This document shows positions 1 through 11,024 of a stretch of DNA of 64,000 bases, one piece after another. Below the pieces are notes generated by a model. It ran no database searches. It saw only the letters and a program-made list of their open reading frames with translations, and was not told the DNA's origin. Made by a program: the position numbers and the translations under genes. Source of the DNA: Hymenopellis radicata (taxonomy: Eukaryota > Basidiomycota > Agaricomycetes > Agaricales > Physalacriaceae); contig JADNRX010000015.1 in the NCBI GenBank assembly GCA_015501595.1, positions 339,187 through 403,186 of the forward strand, given 5' to 3'. How positions within the stretch are numbered: the first letter of the stretch is position 1; each line of letters begins with the position of its first letter.

Positions 1-88
1 CCAAGGTTTGTGCTATATGTTATCTCCAAATCAGTAGTACTTACATCGATTGTAGAAGGAGGAGGAGGAGGCAGCCAAGAAGAAGTAA
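1..88 (+). CDS. 3' terminal exon of an upstream gene (partial)
   Basis: A donor-like GTTTGT at position 6 and an acceptor TTGTAG ending at 55 frame a 50-nt intron. The exon that follows (56-88) reads KEEEEAAKKK and then TAA, a charged Lys/Glu tail seen on many ribosomal, translation and nucleolar proteins. The frame is inferred from the stop and the intron only, because the rest of the gene lies left of the window. The product cannot be named. It is convergent with the desaturase gene at 310. Confidence 0.4.
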
Positions 89-309
89 ATACGGTGTTCT
101 TGTTGCTATATTATGCCCTTTCCTCAGTATGCTCCCTACGCGTGCTATGCCTTATGTCAATGTGAGGAGTTGTCCGACGCAGTTTCTGTCCGAGTGCAAG
201 GTCTCCCAAGTTGTCTCTGATAATCCTTGATAATGATTGTCCGTTGGTATACTCTTGGTATATAGTAGGCATGCTCTAAGATAAGTAAGTTAGGCCTTCC
301 GGTGTTCTA

Positions 310-2072
310 TTAGTATGAATTTGCGGCCTTCTCGCTGGCTTTGATCTTTTTGTCTACCGCTTCTTTCGCCTCCGCCTTGGCCACCTCAGCAAACACCTTG
401 AGATGATGCGCCATTCCCGCAACCTCCTTCAGAAGACCCAGGACCTCCTGATTACCAGTCATGAACCCAAACTCGGCGTATGTCAATCCTTGTTCAGCCG
501 CAAACTCTTTCACCATGTCACTGGCTTTCCTGAGGTTGTGTCGTGGAACTCTAGGGAACAAATGGTGAGCAACTTGCAATTGCAGACCTCCATGAATAAA
601 CGCGATGGAATCCGGACAGTAAATGTCGGTCGTCGTTCGCATTTGACGGTGCGGCCATGACTCCGCAGGGCCAAGGTCTTCGGTCGACATTGAAAAATGG
701 GAAAGCACAATCTTGGCAACAGTCACCAACGTATCTTGACAAATTAGACAAGGAGACAAACCGTTATATGCAATGGGCTCGTTACAGCGTGGCTGACAAG
801 AACATACATTAATGCCTTCTGCCACGTTCCGCAGCCAACGAGGACTTGACTGAACCAAACCCAGAAACATGCGATCCCGAAAACTTCGAGGCCCCAAGCC
901 CAGCCATGTCCCCGCGCACGTTTGGTGTCAAATGCGCGGTTGAAGAGACTGACGTACGACAGGCGGTACAGATTAAATCGCCCAAACATCATAATGATGT
1001 AAAACAGCTTGTGCTGTATTGTGACGAGGAAGCGCGCTGCAGCATCGAACTCGAGGGTTTTCTTGTAATAGGAAGAGTAGAGGTTATTAAAGAAGACGGG
1101 CGAGACGGCAAAGAAGGGTAGGTGCGCAATGTCCGGGTCACTTTATCACTACGTCAGTCGACTGCGTTGAAGATGGCGGGTATACGCACTGTGTGGGGTG
1201 ATTAGTGACGACTAAGAGCCGAGACGCGTCAGTGGAACGTTAGGCGGGACTAGACAAGAGCTTACGGTGATGAATGTTATGGTTCTGGACCAAACTTGGT
1301 CAGGGATAATTCAATTGCACGAGAAGCAAAAGAGACTCACATCGACCCACCAGCCAACGCTTAAACCGCCAATAAAGTCGGCAACGAAGATAGAAATGAG
1401 CCTGTCAATATTCCAGTTTCCAGAGACGCCCATATGGCCGAGGTCGTGAACGAAGAACATGAGTTGGTGCCACAGCAACCCAAGTAGAACGGCGGATGAC
1501 ATGAACCAATTGTGGTAATAGGCAAAGGCTGAAGCGGCCCCAAGAAGAAGGTATCGAAAGACTTCGGGGCCATAACCGGTGAAGAAGGGGCACTTGTAGA
1601 GTCCGGCATCTATAACACGTTTGTGGAGTTGTCTGTACGCTGCTGCCTGGCGAACTTGAACCTCTTTATCCAAAGCCGGTACAGCGGGAGGAATGAGGTC
1701 TTCCATGGTAGGGGCGTTCTCCGCCCGGTTGATCTGCTGTAAAAGGGCGCGAGAGGGGTCCAGTGAAGCCTCTTTGAACCATTTGCCTTCACTATGGATC
1801 CACCCTGACATCACTGGGGGCAGCAGAGAGACCCACGGCGCGTCCTGCAACTTGCCGATGGAGTACTTGTGAACCATTGCGAGGGTAGCATCACAATGAT
1901 ATGCGTCGATCTCGTCAGTTGCATCCCGGCCGACAAAATGCAAGAGAGAAAGAGAGCCGCCGGGGTGAGCGTCAAGCCAGAACTTGGGGATGCGCAGAAC
2001 GTTGTCGCGGTAAACGATAATGTTCTGGCCAGCAAGAATGAGCGACGCGACCTCTTCGCGTGAGAGGGACAT
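310..2072 (-). CDS. Cytochrome b5-fused sphingolipid delta-8-type fatty acid desaturase
   Basis: Five exons (1341-2072, 1266-1284, 1190-1211, 762-1140, 310-711) join in phase to 517 residues. The N-terminal part is a cytochrome b5 domain with the haem-binding HPGG motif at residues 36-39. Histidine box 1, HDLGH, is at 209-213. Box 2, HNIHH, is at 246-250 and lies entirely in two microexons of 19 and 22 nt. Box 3, QVAHH, is at 430-434; the Q replacing the first His is the signature of front-end desaturases. Fungal proteins of this architecture desaturate the long-chain base of glucosylceramides in the ER membrane. The substrate is inferred from the family; delta-6/delta-5 acyl activity cannot be excluded from sequence. 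The C-terminal tail is Lys/Ala/Glu-rich. Confidence 0.9.
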
Positions 2073-2180
2073 GGTTGACCCAAAGAAGAAGGAACGGATG
2101 ACCTAAGCGTAGCATGAGTTCTTGGCGTGAGCCGTGACTGATCCTCGTTCCGTTACGACGACGACCGGTTCAAATATTCA

Positions 2181-3556
2181 ATGTCGCCAATAGCAATCGA
2201 CAACCCGTTCACTGACGCACCACCACCTCGCCCACCTCCAAAGTCGTCTAGAGCAAAGATGCCCGTATCCTCCACGCCGCTTGTCGACGCTGTCAAGGAT
2301 ACTGTCCACGTTCGAAACAACTCTACTTCCGAATATTCTCCTCGCCGTGTCAGCAGGAGCCATACAGCAGCGTAAGTTACATCTGATGGGTCAGTCGAAC
2401 CACTCTGACCTTTTTTTCTTGCAGCAATCCAGCACCCGCGCCAAAGCATCCGTCGATGGGTAGGCGATCGCACTCGCAGGACTCTGGCATTGCTCCGGAA
2501 AAGCCGCCCAAGTCGCGCTCAAAGTCGAAAAAGGTAAACTCTGCCCATGCCGACGTTATAGACCGCCTGGACTTTACTGGCGGCGGCCCCAGTACGTCTA
2601 ACCCCACACTCGCGATCGATGCGCTCAGCTGACTCACCCCTCACAGTGTTCCATCACGACGGCCCCTTCGATGCCTGCGCTCCTTCGCGCAACAAGCACC
2701 CTCGCAAGGCCCCAATGGCAGCCTGGTCTCCGGGCACAGACCGTGCTAATGGCCCATATCCTTCTGCAGACGCCTATGACGCCTTTTCTCCTTCCTACGA
2801 TCAGCCCTCCAAGAAAAAGGATGCTCTTGCAGAGGTGAACAGTTTCAAGGCACTGATTTACAATATCGTTACTTATTTTAACTGTAGGCGTGGGGCATTC
2901 ACGAGCCTGAGCCCTTTGAAGAGTTCTTTGCTGGAGGCGGAGCGCGCGGCGACACCCCTGCTAGCTCCATCTACAACGGCAGAGAAGGTTCTCGCCCCAC
3001 TGCCCCAAAGCGTACCAAGGAGGGGCACCTTGGTGATGACATGGCATCGAGATCCCGCGGAACTAGACGCAACATGCCCCCTCCCCAACCCATCTTTGTT
3101 CCAGATGCCCACCACGACGGTGTTTCCGGTTCACCTCCCGTCAGTTCGCCTGGACTACCAAAGCGATCCAAGTCGTTGATGCATCGCATCCGAAAGATGA
3201 GAGAGTCCCCCAATGTGCCTGTTGATGCGGCGGACTACGAGCAGCCACCGTCTCCATCATCACCCGGTGACCGTGGCGCTAGGCCCACCCATCGCACACA
3301 GAACTCATTCTTGGGTTTAGGCCGCTTTGCTAGCAACAGATCAGATGCTCCTTCCGAACCGTTCATTCTCGTCGACACCCATGCCAACAAAGACCTCAAC
3401 AAAGAGCTTCCCACGGTTCCGTCTTCGGGTGTTGATGTCCCCCACACTGGATACTTTGATGGAGGACACAACACTAGGAACCCTAGTGCATCTCCAGGCG
3501 GTCTAGGCAGAAAGACGAGCCTGATGAAGAAGATGAAGGGTGTTGTCCGACGGTAG
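2181..3556 (+). CDS. pal1: Pal1-family cell morphology protein
   Basis: Four exons (2181-2371, 2425-2591, 2647-2834, 2888-3556) give 404 residues in one frame. The family signature is clear around residues 106-130: a VIDRLDFTG stretch, then MFHHDGPFDAC and SRN, the conserved core of fungal Pal1. Pal1 in fission yeast sits at growing tips with endocytic patch proteins and is needed for cylindrical shape. The rest of this protein is Pro/Ser-rich and looks disordered, with a short aromatic-acidic patch after the core and a basic Lys/Arg C-terminus. The start ATG is only 108 bp from the divergent desaturase start, so the two may share a promoter. Confidence 0.85.
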
Positions 3557-3917
3557 ATGCATCTCCGAAGAAACCCGTCCTACGGCTTGAACATGCCTTC
3601 TTGGTCACCCCTGCTATTCTCATCTATCGACAACTTCCTTTCGTTGTAATTCCCGTGTACATGTTTCCCCTTTCTCGGTTTCCCATTTTCAGTACAGTAA
3701 TGTTTCGTTATCTACGTACAGACTGAGCCTTGTATTGTACTAGATCTTTTTTTGTATCCATCCTACATGTCAAATCCTATTTATTTACGATAAGCTTTAT
3801 CATTGCGACTCCGAGCAGATGACGGACGCGACCAACTCGGATCTATGATGATCGATGATTGCCGCCCGGTCTCTCATTCAGAAACTGTGACTCGTTCAAC
3901 GTTGAACTCACTCTTCC

Positions 3918-5653
3918 ATGGGTCTCTACCTCCTCGATTATGGCGCTGGCAATGTCCAGAGTCTGGCTAACACTCTGTCTACTTTGGGACACAAGTTCAC
4001 CTGGATATCCAGCCCAGAGGACTTCAAACTCGCCACCGTCAGCACAAATTCTCCTCTTAGCGATTCGGCGCTCAATTTTCTCTAGTCACTCGTGTTTCCC
4101 GGTGTAGGAGCATTTGAACTTGCTATTCAAAATCTTGCAACAAAAGGGCTTCTTGAGCCGTTACGAGAATACATCCTATCAGGTCGGCCTTACTTTGGAA
4201 TATGTATTGGCATGCAGGTTCTCTTCGAATCCTCTGCCGAGTCGCCTACTGCCCCTGGATTGGGAATCGTGCCTTCGCCCATAACGCGATTCGATGATGG
4301 GGATAAGGCCGTGCCTCATATGGGATGGAACGCATCGCAGCTCCTACACTCCGACGATCCAGAACAAATCCACGACTCGAAATATTACTACTTTGTCCAT
4401 TCATACTGTGCCAAATACGATCCGGAACGCTACCCAGCGGCTGCCCAATGGGCGTACACGACGACACAATACGGCCAGGAGCTCTTCATTTCGTCTATCC
4501 GCAAGGCGAATGTATTTGGGACTCAATTCCATCCGGAGAAGTCTGGCGCGGCAGGATTAGCTCTCCTCGATGCGTGGCTGCGAAAGCCAGAGTCAGCGCA
4601 CTCTTCGAGCCCTGGCGCTACGTCTATACCACCGATCTTGCCGCCGCCTGTTATTAGACCCAAACCCCAGCACCAGCTGACCAAACGCATTATCGCGTGC
4701 ATGGATGTCCGCGCAAACGATTCCGGAGATCTCGTCGTGACAAAAGGAGATCAATACGATGTACGCGAAAAGCACGCCTCCGATACTGTTACAGCTACGA
4801 CTGGGGGTGCCGTCCGCAACCTGGGAAAGCCCGTCACATTGGCAGAGCAGTACTACAAGGACGGCGCAGACGAACTCTGTCTACTGAACATCACGTCCTT
4901 CCGCCACTCGCCTCTCCGGGATCAGCCTATGCTCGCTGTCGTGCGCGCTGCAGCAGAACGCGTCTTCGTACCACTGACAATCGGTGGCGGCATCAAAGAC
5001 AGCGTCGACCCCGATGGGACGAAGCACCCCGCTCTAGAGGTGGCGGGGACATACTTCCGCGCGGGGCTGATAAAGTGAGCATCGGCAGCGAGGCGGTGAT
5101 TGCGGTAGAGCGGATGCACGCGAACGGGGGCAAGGGCGACGGGACTAGCGCTATTGAGACGATTGCGCATGCGTATGGGGTATCGGCTGTGGTGGTTTCT
5201 ATTGACCCCCGAAGGGTCTATGTCGATCCAGAGACGTACGAGGGGCCATACAAGGCCGAGCTTGTCTGCGGCGAGCCCGGATCAAGTGAGAGCGGCAAGG
5301 CGTGGTGGTACCAGTGCACGATTTCGGGGGGGCGAGAGGCGCGCGCGCTGTCTGTCGTCCAGCTCGCGAAGGGGGTGGAGCGCCTCGGTGCTGGGGAGCT
5401 CTTGGTGAACAGCATCGACCGGGACGGCTCGGGAGTGGGCTTCGATCTCGACTTGGTGCGGCTGATCAAGTCCGCTGTCAGGATACCCGTTGTTGCGAGC
5501 AGTGGCGCAGGGAGCAAGGAGCATTTCTTGGAGGTGTTCCAAAAGACGGATGTCGAGTCGGCGTTGGCTGCGGGTATCTTTCACCGCAAAGAGGTCGGTA
5601 TTGATGAGGTTAAGCAGTGTTTAGATGATAACAAGGTGATTGTTAGACGATAG
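3918..5653 (+). CDS. HIS7: Imidazole glycerol phosphate synthase, HisH-HisF fusion (one-base frameshift)
   Basis: This bifunctional enzyme makes IGP and AICAR in histidine biosynthesis. Exon 1 is 3918-4037 and a 48-nt intron follows. The N-terminal glutamine amidotransferase carries the nucleophile Cys80 (GICIGMQ) and His189/Glu191 (FHPEK). The cyclase half begins near residue 240 (KRIIACMD) and keeps the second catalytic Asp in NSIDRDG. At 5063-5066 a GGGG run breaks the frame: upstream reading stops at 5076-5078, while all of 5067-5653 stays open and conserved one frame away. No GT-AG intron explains this. A single missing G, probably a sequence error, fits best; a recent null mutation is the alternative. 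It is a convergent neighbour to nothing obvious; downstream 5654-6350 holds no clear gene. Confidence 0.92.
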
Positions 5654-6350
5654 AATACTTAGACTCGCTAGTACTGAAAATGTATATTCGACTGATTCGT
5701 ACAGACTGCTTTACGTAGCTAAGGACTTATATAAAGACTTGAGCGTACAGTCCTACGGCATGAATTATAATGAATTGAAGGTACCTGAGGGGGTAACGAC
5801 ATGTTGTAATTATGAAGTTGTACGGCTTGAAGGGTGTTGCGACGTACTTGAATAGAACAACCCTCCACCTTAAGATAGCCTTCCCAAAGCCACAATTAGC
5901 ACGACAGGCAAATATATCGAGATTACACCCACGTATGACAACCACACCTTCTTGAACATGCCGCTGACGCCCCAAATGTCTTGATACTATTCCTTTCTCT
6001 TCGCTTGCACTATCGCCCGATTCGTTCTTGTCATCTTCCATGGCTTGAGCAAACGGGAAACCCCGGTTATTGTAGTACTGTATTGTCAGGAAGACATCTC
6101 AATCCAAATGGTAGCATTCATACCGCAAACCTCTCTATCGCCGAAGCGCATACTCCCGCAGTCAGTCGATCCCCCCTCCATGGCGTGAACACAGACCTCG
6201 TATCGGGTAGGCGATTTGGAAGCCGCGAGTCCCTTGATCTGCTCCTCGCCAAGTCTGTCAGGATATCTCTTCTCCCGCGAAAACCTTTGAGATTACTTTC
6301 CCGCCTTCCCGCCAAACAGTCGGCCTGAACATGACCAATCGGCGTGTCGC
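5654..6350. other. Intergenic, no gene seen
   Basis: A/T-rich 3' flank of HIS7. Short open frames on both strands lack splice continuity or recognisable motifs. I see no RNA gene or repeat here. Confidence 0.4.
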
Positions 6351-6359
6351 AGATATGAA

Positions 6360-6801
6360 GCGGCTGTTGGACTTGAGTATTCCTCCGCTGATCTTGGTTG
6401 GATGGACCAGCTCGTGACAGTCCAAGTCCCGACCTCTTCTTCCAGTAAACTAGCGCATCAATCTGCACAGTGGACAGTGGTGCGATACTCATCTTTACCT
6501 CTTCCTCCTTTAAGCGCCCGATGACTTGAGTGGGCGGTCGTGGAGGTACGGTATTCCGCAGCCTAGAAATCTTAGGTGAGCGCAGGGACGAAGATATCAT
6601 TGTCGCAGGCAGCGTACGCGCGTCGTGGGGTGTACATATGTGTCGAGAATAACCTGGCCTTGGTAGTCGACGATAGAGACGCGGGATTGATAGGTGGCGA
6701 ACACGACTGCAAGGAATGGTTAGCCAGTGAGCGAAACAGTGAAGGACAACAACGTAGTACGCCAACATAGATGTGGTTCCACCGGGACCTACGCCGACAT
6801 T
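6360..6801 (-). pseudogene. Degraded REX4-like 3'-5' RNA exonuclease fragment
   Basis: The minus strand holds, in pieces, the N-terminal part of the DEDD exonuclease family that includes Rex4: a GVGPGGTTSM segment (about 6770-6801), then RVSIVDYQGQVILDTYVHP, and after a possible intron a YRTSTT segment near 6520-6545. These pieces lie in different frames. About 22 extra bases sit between the first two blocks, and the expected DCEM before the first block is missing. Downstream blocks of the family are not recognisable. I read it as a decayed copy; an intron-rich live gene with sequence errors is less likely. Confidence 0.5.
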
Positions 6802-7184
6802 CCGAAGATTTGCTTAGACATAAGGACGCGATGAGGGTGAGTCGTGAGGAGGTGTGTGTGAAGAGTATTAGCGGTAGCCTGACCGAGAGCGGGAAAGTAA
6901 GTGTAAACAGTGCAGTTTTTCCCCGCAGTTCTATGTGCTTCGCCTTGCCGAAAACGTGGCGGAGATCCATGCACCCTGGTCAAATAACCCGCGCGAAGCA
7001 AATTGGCAAGTGGCGAGCTCTCCGGCTCGAGTTCAGATCCCTGATTGGGGGAGGCCGACGGTCGACCTAACGCAGTTCCGCGAGCTAACAAGTTCTGTGG
7101 CTCACTGACATTTAGAGAGCGCCTGTGCCAAAAACAACGGTTCACACCAGCCCAGCGACTATAAATCACGAAAGGAACGGGCTC

Positions 7185-7820
7185 GGAAGAATGCACGCAA
7201 CTGCTGTGCCATACAACCGTCTTCGCACAGACAATATGGACGAGATGGCCCGGGTCGAGTTGATAAACGAGAACTCTGTGTGGTTTCACAACAAGTCTAT
7301 TTTCTACGCAAATGATCGACGTACCGCTTGCTGGGTCCTCAAAGGCAGCTCTCCAACTAGGGCGAGGGCGTCGCTTATGGTGGCAGAGTTCGTATCAGCA
7401 GATCATGGGTGGCTAGGGTCAAAGGATGGGTTGCGCGTCATTTGGCATCATGGGAAGAATCGAGACGGCTACTTCACGTGCGACGACGTACTCAAGCAAT
7501 TGGACATTGCCATTGACATCTTGAAGACAGTTTGTATATCACACCGTGCCCACCCGCCTTAAACGAGCTGAGGATGCTGTCTCTGCCCGAAAGATGCCCA
7601 AGAACACGGGAAAGAACTGGGGTATCGAAGAAGGATGCAGAGGGTTGGGTTCTCACGGACGAGTTCAGTGGAGTTCCGCTGAAAACAAACAAGGATCAAA
7701 ATGGCGCATATGGATATTTCCGCGACGGAACACCCCAGCAGTTCAATGATCTGTTGTGCGATGATGATGGCGATGACAGGCTCGTACTCGTTCTCGAGTG
7801 CGATCCAAGTGTCATGGGCT
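7185..7820 (+). pseudogene. Decayed DDE-type transposase fragment
   Basis: A frame with a FYANDRR block, then SLMVAEFVSADHGWL and GKNRDGYF (7270-7500) resembles the DDE-superfamily endonuclease proteins common in basidiomycete transposons. A later piece in a second frame reads RAEDAVSARKMPKN, and a third reads GVPLKTNKDQNGAYGYF then DGTPQQF. The blocks keep their usual order, but at least two frame changes separate them and the C-terminal part is gone. It is non-functional as seen. No terminal repeats were identified. Confidence 0.6.
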
Positions 7821-8118
7821 GATTTGCGGTCGGCAACGATGAAGAAGGACGGCTTTGACGATGAGTGTGCATGGGCCTTCTTGTTCCCGGCCAGCCTCCT
7901 GCTTCGTTTCCTTGGACTGTAACGTGGCTGCTGTCGGCCTGATAGCTCGGGACGAGTTCGGGAATGACTGGTCGACGAGCCAGTGGCGTCCAACTTCACC
8001 TTGGATTCATTGCCCGTCCTCATTCAGAGTAAGCTTGAGGCCATGTAGATCAATATCATTGTTTCTTCTTCATGATTTGGGAGGGCCGACAGTTACTACT
8101 GCTGTGCAGACATCGAAT

Positions 8119-8326
8119 CTAATCCCAGCCCATGCTGTAGTACGCGGCACGCGCGGCTTTCTCCTTGGCGATCTGCTTATTGCCACTGGAGCCCATACCC
8201 TTCGCGATTCCATTGACTAGTAGACGAACATTGAGAGTGATGAAGATTTGAGAAAGATTACTACTCACCGACACAAGTAACAGTCCACCTGCCTGCATGC
8301 GGCGGCCCAAGAAAGTCAGCTTTGTA
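8119..8326 (-). CDS. Small double-stranded RNA-binding domain protein (5' end unresolved)
   Basis: Two exons are supported (8269-8326 and 8119-8216) with a 52-nt intron. Together they read FLGPPHAGRWTV, then VNG, GSSGNKQIAKEKAARAAYY and MGW, then stop. The last part is the C-terminal half of a dsRBD: the KKxAK-type helix and the AA.A...M pattern bind dsRNA in this family. An acceptor TTTAG before 8326 implies at least one more upstream exon near 8330-8440, which I could not assign. Fungi carry many tiny dsRBD proteins of unknown role. It could also be a remnant, given its degraded surroundings. Confidence 0.5.
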
Positions 8327-8334
8327 CTAAACAT

Positions 8335-8963
8335 TAACTCCCCGTTGTGCAGCAGTCTGGTTGAATAGAGGCAAAAAGGCGAGTACGGCTGGTTAAGCTG
8401 GCAGAGCCATAGGATTCGGAGTCGCTGTTAAGATTATATTTTTGGGTGTTAGATTATTTAGAAATATGTACAACCGTAAGACAGCTGGCATACCTGGTGC
8501 GGACAGAGACTCGTTGGGGGTTCTGAATCTCACAGGAACTAAAACCTATCGCGAGGCGCTAAATGCCGAAAGATTGAATAGCGTATGTAGAGGCCTCCGA
8601 AGATCAGGTGGGGAGTGAAGGTTAGTTCAGATTTTGTTGTCCGTCGCCGCCTCGTGTTTGACGTGCAGAGTTGAGCAGCTGCCCGGGAAGAGCGCAGAAG
8701 ATGTAACCAGCATCAAATGAACACTGAGAATAGACAGGCCATGAAGATGGAGGTCAAAAGTTCAACAAGTTTGGCGATCGGCCCGGCATTCCGCTCTAAA
8801 CTTGACGTTACGTATCATCATCCTTCCTCCGACTCGTCCATATGATTGATTCCTACTCGGGCACTGTCATATCGCCCTTCTTCTATCCGCTCCGGCTACC
8901 TCTGATCCCGGTGCATACATAAAACTCGCATCCATTGTACATTAATGATTACATACCGGTAAC
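8335..8963. other. Intergenic / promoter region of the enoyl-CoA hydratase gene
   Basis: No gene seen apart from possible upstream exons of the dsRBD gene on the left. Its right end is the 5' flank of the gene starting at 8964, with a pyrimidine-rich stretch before the start codon. Confidence 0.35.
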
Positions 8964-10150
8964 ATGGACTACGCGACGCTCAACTTTAAGGAACTCATCC
9001 CTACGCTCGACGGGGCCGTGTTGGTGGTGACCTTGAATAGGTCGAAGCAGTGCGTATACTGTACGTCGAGTGTGCTAGTGCTGATATGATTTCGGTATAG
9101 GCGGAACACGTTCAGCACTGGGCTCGCGGACGAACTGGAGCGCGTATTCCAGCTTGCGGACGAGGACGACCGTGTGCGCGTGGTTATCACTACGGCGGCG
9201 CCTGATGCGCCCGCGTATTGCTCTGGCGTGCGTGTTTCTCGTGCACGCTTCAACTAACATAGTAGATTGAATTGAATCTTGTAGGCTGACTTGAGCGCGG
9301 GATGGGGCGGCCTGGGAGGCAAAGGATCGCCTTATGGTGTGTACTAGTACCTCCCTCATGTTCATAGCTCAACGAGGACGGCAGAGACCAGAGAGCCCGG
9401 CGGGAATGTGTCCCTGGCGGTATACAACTGCAGGAAGATCACCATCGCTGCAGTCAACGGGCATGCGGTTAGAAGCATCAGACTGATTCTCTCAACACTA
9501 ACCCGGACACACGACAGGCTGGCGTCGGCATGACAGGCATGCAGCTCCCCTACGACTTTCGCTTCGTCTGGGAGGGCGCAAAACTCGCATTCCCCTTCGT
9601 CCGCCGCGGGATCGCACCAGAAGGTCCGTACTCCTCATCTCTCCCTCCCTCCCTCACTCACACGCACACAAAACAGCCCTATCCTCATTCTTCCTCCCCT
9701 CCCTCCTCGGCATGTCCCGCGCCAAAGCGCTCTTCCTCTCCGGCACCGTCCTCGCCCCCAGCTCGCCCCTCCTCGCGGGGCTCTACCACTCCATCATCCC
9801 CAAGAAGGAGGACGTGTTCCCCAGCGTGCTGGCGTTCGCGCGGGAGCTCGCGGCAAACACGAGTCAGACGGCGGTGGCGATGACGAAAAGCTTGTTGGTG
9901 CATCCGCCTGTGTCGGGGAGCTTGGAGGAGGTGGTGGAGATGGAGTCGCGGACGCTGAGTATGTTGTCCAAGGAGGGCGATGCAAGGGAGGCGGGTAAGG
10001 CGTTTTTGGAGAAGAGGGCGCCGAGGATGGCGGATGGGTTGGGGGTGTTGGACAAAGCGGGGGAGTGGTATCCTTGGGTATGTTTCTCTTCAAGTGTGCT
10101 TTTTCGTTGATTGATTTTGTGTGTAGTGGAACCGACAGGCCAAGTTGTAG
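8964..10150 (+). CDS. Peroxisomal enoyl-CoA hydratase/isomerase (crotonase family)
   Basis: Seven exons (8964-9049, 9101-9227, 9285-9336, 9385-9467, 9518-9623, 9677-10077, 10127-10150) join to 292 residues. Crotonase features are present: the NRSKQRNTF block, the oxyanion-hole CSGADLS, the second oxyanion region NGHAAGVG, and a catalytic-type Glu151 in RRGIAPEA. The last 24-nt exon encodes WNRQAKL; the final AKL fits a type 1 peroxisomal targeting signal. The role inferred is beta-oxidation of unsaturated acyl-CoA in peroxisomes, as hydratase or delta3-delta2 isomerase; the two cannot be separated here. If the last intron (10078-10126) is kept, translation ends at 10110 without the signal. 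Confidence 0.85.
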
Positions 10151-10946
10151 GCTTTGTGTATATGAAACAATGGCGTTTTTGTGTCTCTTTTTTTGGGTAG
10201 ACGTGAAATGGCGGTTCTCTATTCGGCGCGCATTATATGCGGTGGATCACGAACCACATCAAACTTTCAGAGACATTCTTCCGCTACATTTCTTCCGTGT
10301 CACTAGAACTAGAAACCGACGCTACGAGAAGAGTCAGAGTACGCGCTCTCAGGCCATCGCGTCCTAAGACAACCTAGTGATGTTCAGCTTGGATCTTCCG
10401 ACACGCGCTACGATATCCCCTGGGCCTGTCCACCACTTAAAGCCAAGCCCTCGTGCGATAGATACGAACGATGGCCTGGGCGATAAAACAGCATTTCCGC
10501 GACCTCATAACCATAGGCGCGTAAAACTATCGAGCGCATGACGTCCATAGTTAAGAGAGCTGATGATTCGAGTTGGCCACAACTACATGAGACTATCCTT
10601 CGTACTATGGACCCTCCCACACAAACCTCTTTCATCTGAATGTTAGTTTGGTCAGGGTTTGGACCGCGCTGGCAAACATTTAATGTACATCCTTAGCTAG
10701 TGTTGTGAAACTGAGAATTACATGATATATTCATAGACCCAGAAGCCATGAAGGCATATAATCTCTGTCCGATTGTACTTGTATCGAGGCTCGCTGGGAC
10801 CACGGACAAATCGGTAAAAACCCTCAGACCGGGCGGGATTCGCCAACAACGTGGACGCCACAGCGATTCTCCCTTGCCAAGTTGATATTCCAACCATTAA
10901 AAAGAAGATGCATTCATAGAGATCCAGAGATGGATCCAGCTCTACT
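10151..10946. other. Intergenic, no gene seen
   Basis: 3' flank of the hydratase gene. Several short open frames on both strands have no motifs, splice continuity or repeats that I can support. Confidence 0.4.
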
Positions 10947-11024
10947 GACCACCGCAGGTCTCGAACCTGCAATCTCCTAATCACACCATCGTAGTCAGAC
11001 GCGATGCCATTTCGCCAGGCGGCC
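10947..11024 (-). tRNA. tRNA-Arg (ACG) with a 7-nt intron
   Basis: The minus strand folds as a cloverleaf: acceptor GGCCGCC pairs with GGTGGTC (two G-U), D stem GCGA/TCGC, anticodon stem TCTGA/TTAGG, T arm GCAGG-TTCGAGA-CCTGC. The loop starts CTACGA, giving anticodon ACG, and a 7-nt insert TGGTGTG sits after position 37, the canonical intron site. The total of 78 nt equals a 71-nt tRNA plus 7. The anticodon stem is weak (G-U pairs), so a tRNA scan should confirm function. Confidence 0.75.

Noticed and set aside
7820..8030. Minus-strand frame with a copia gag-like SAHDTWIALENEYEP phrase
   Set aside because: The similarity is one short phrase and the frame has no neighbouring retroelement domains.
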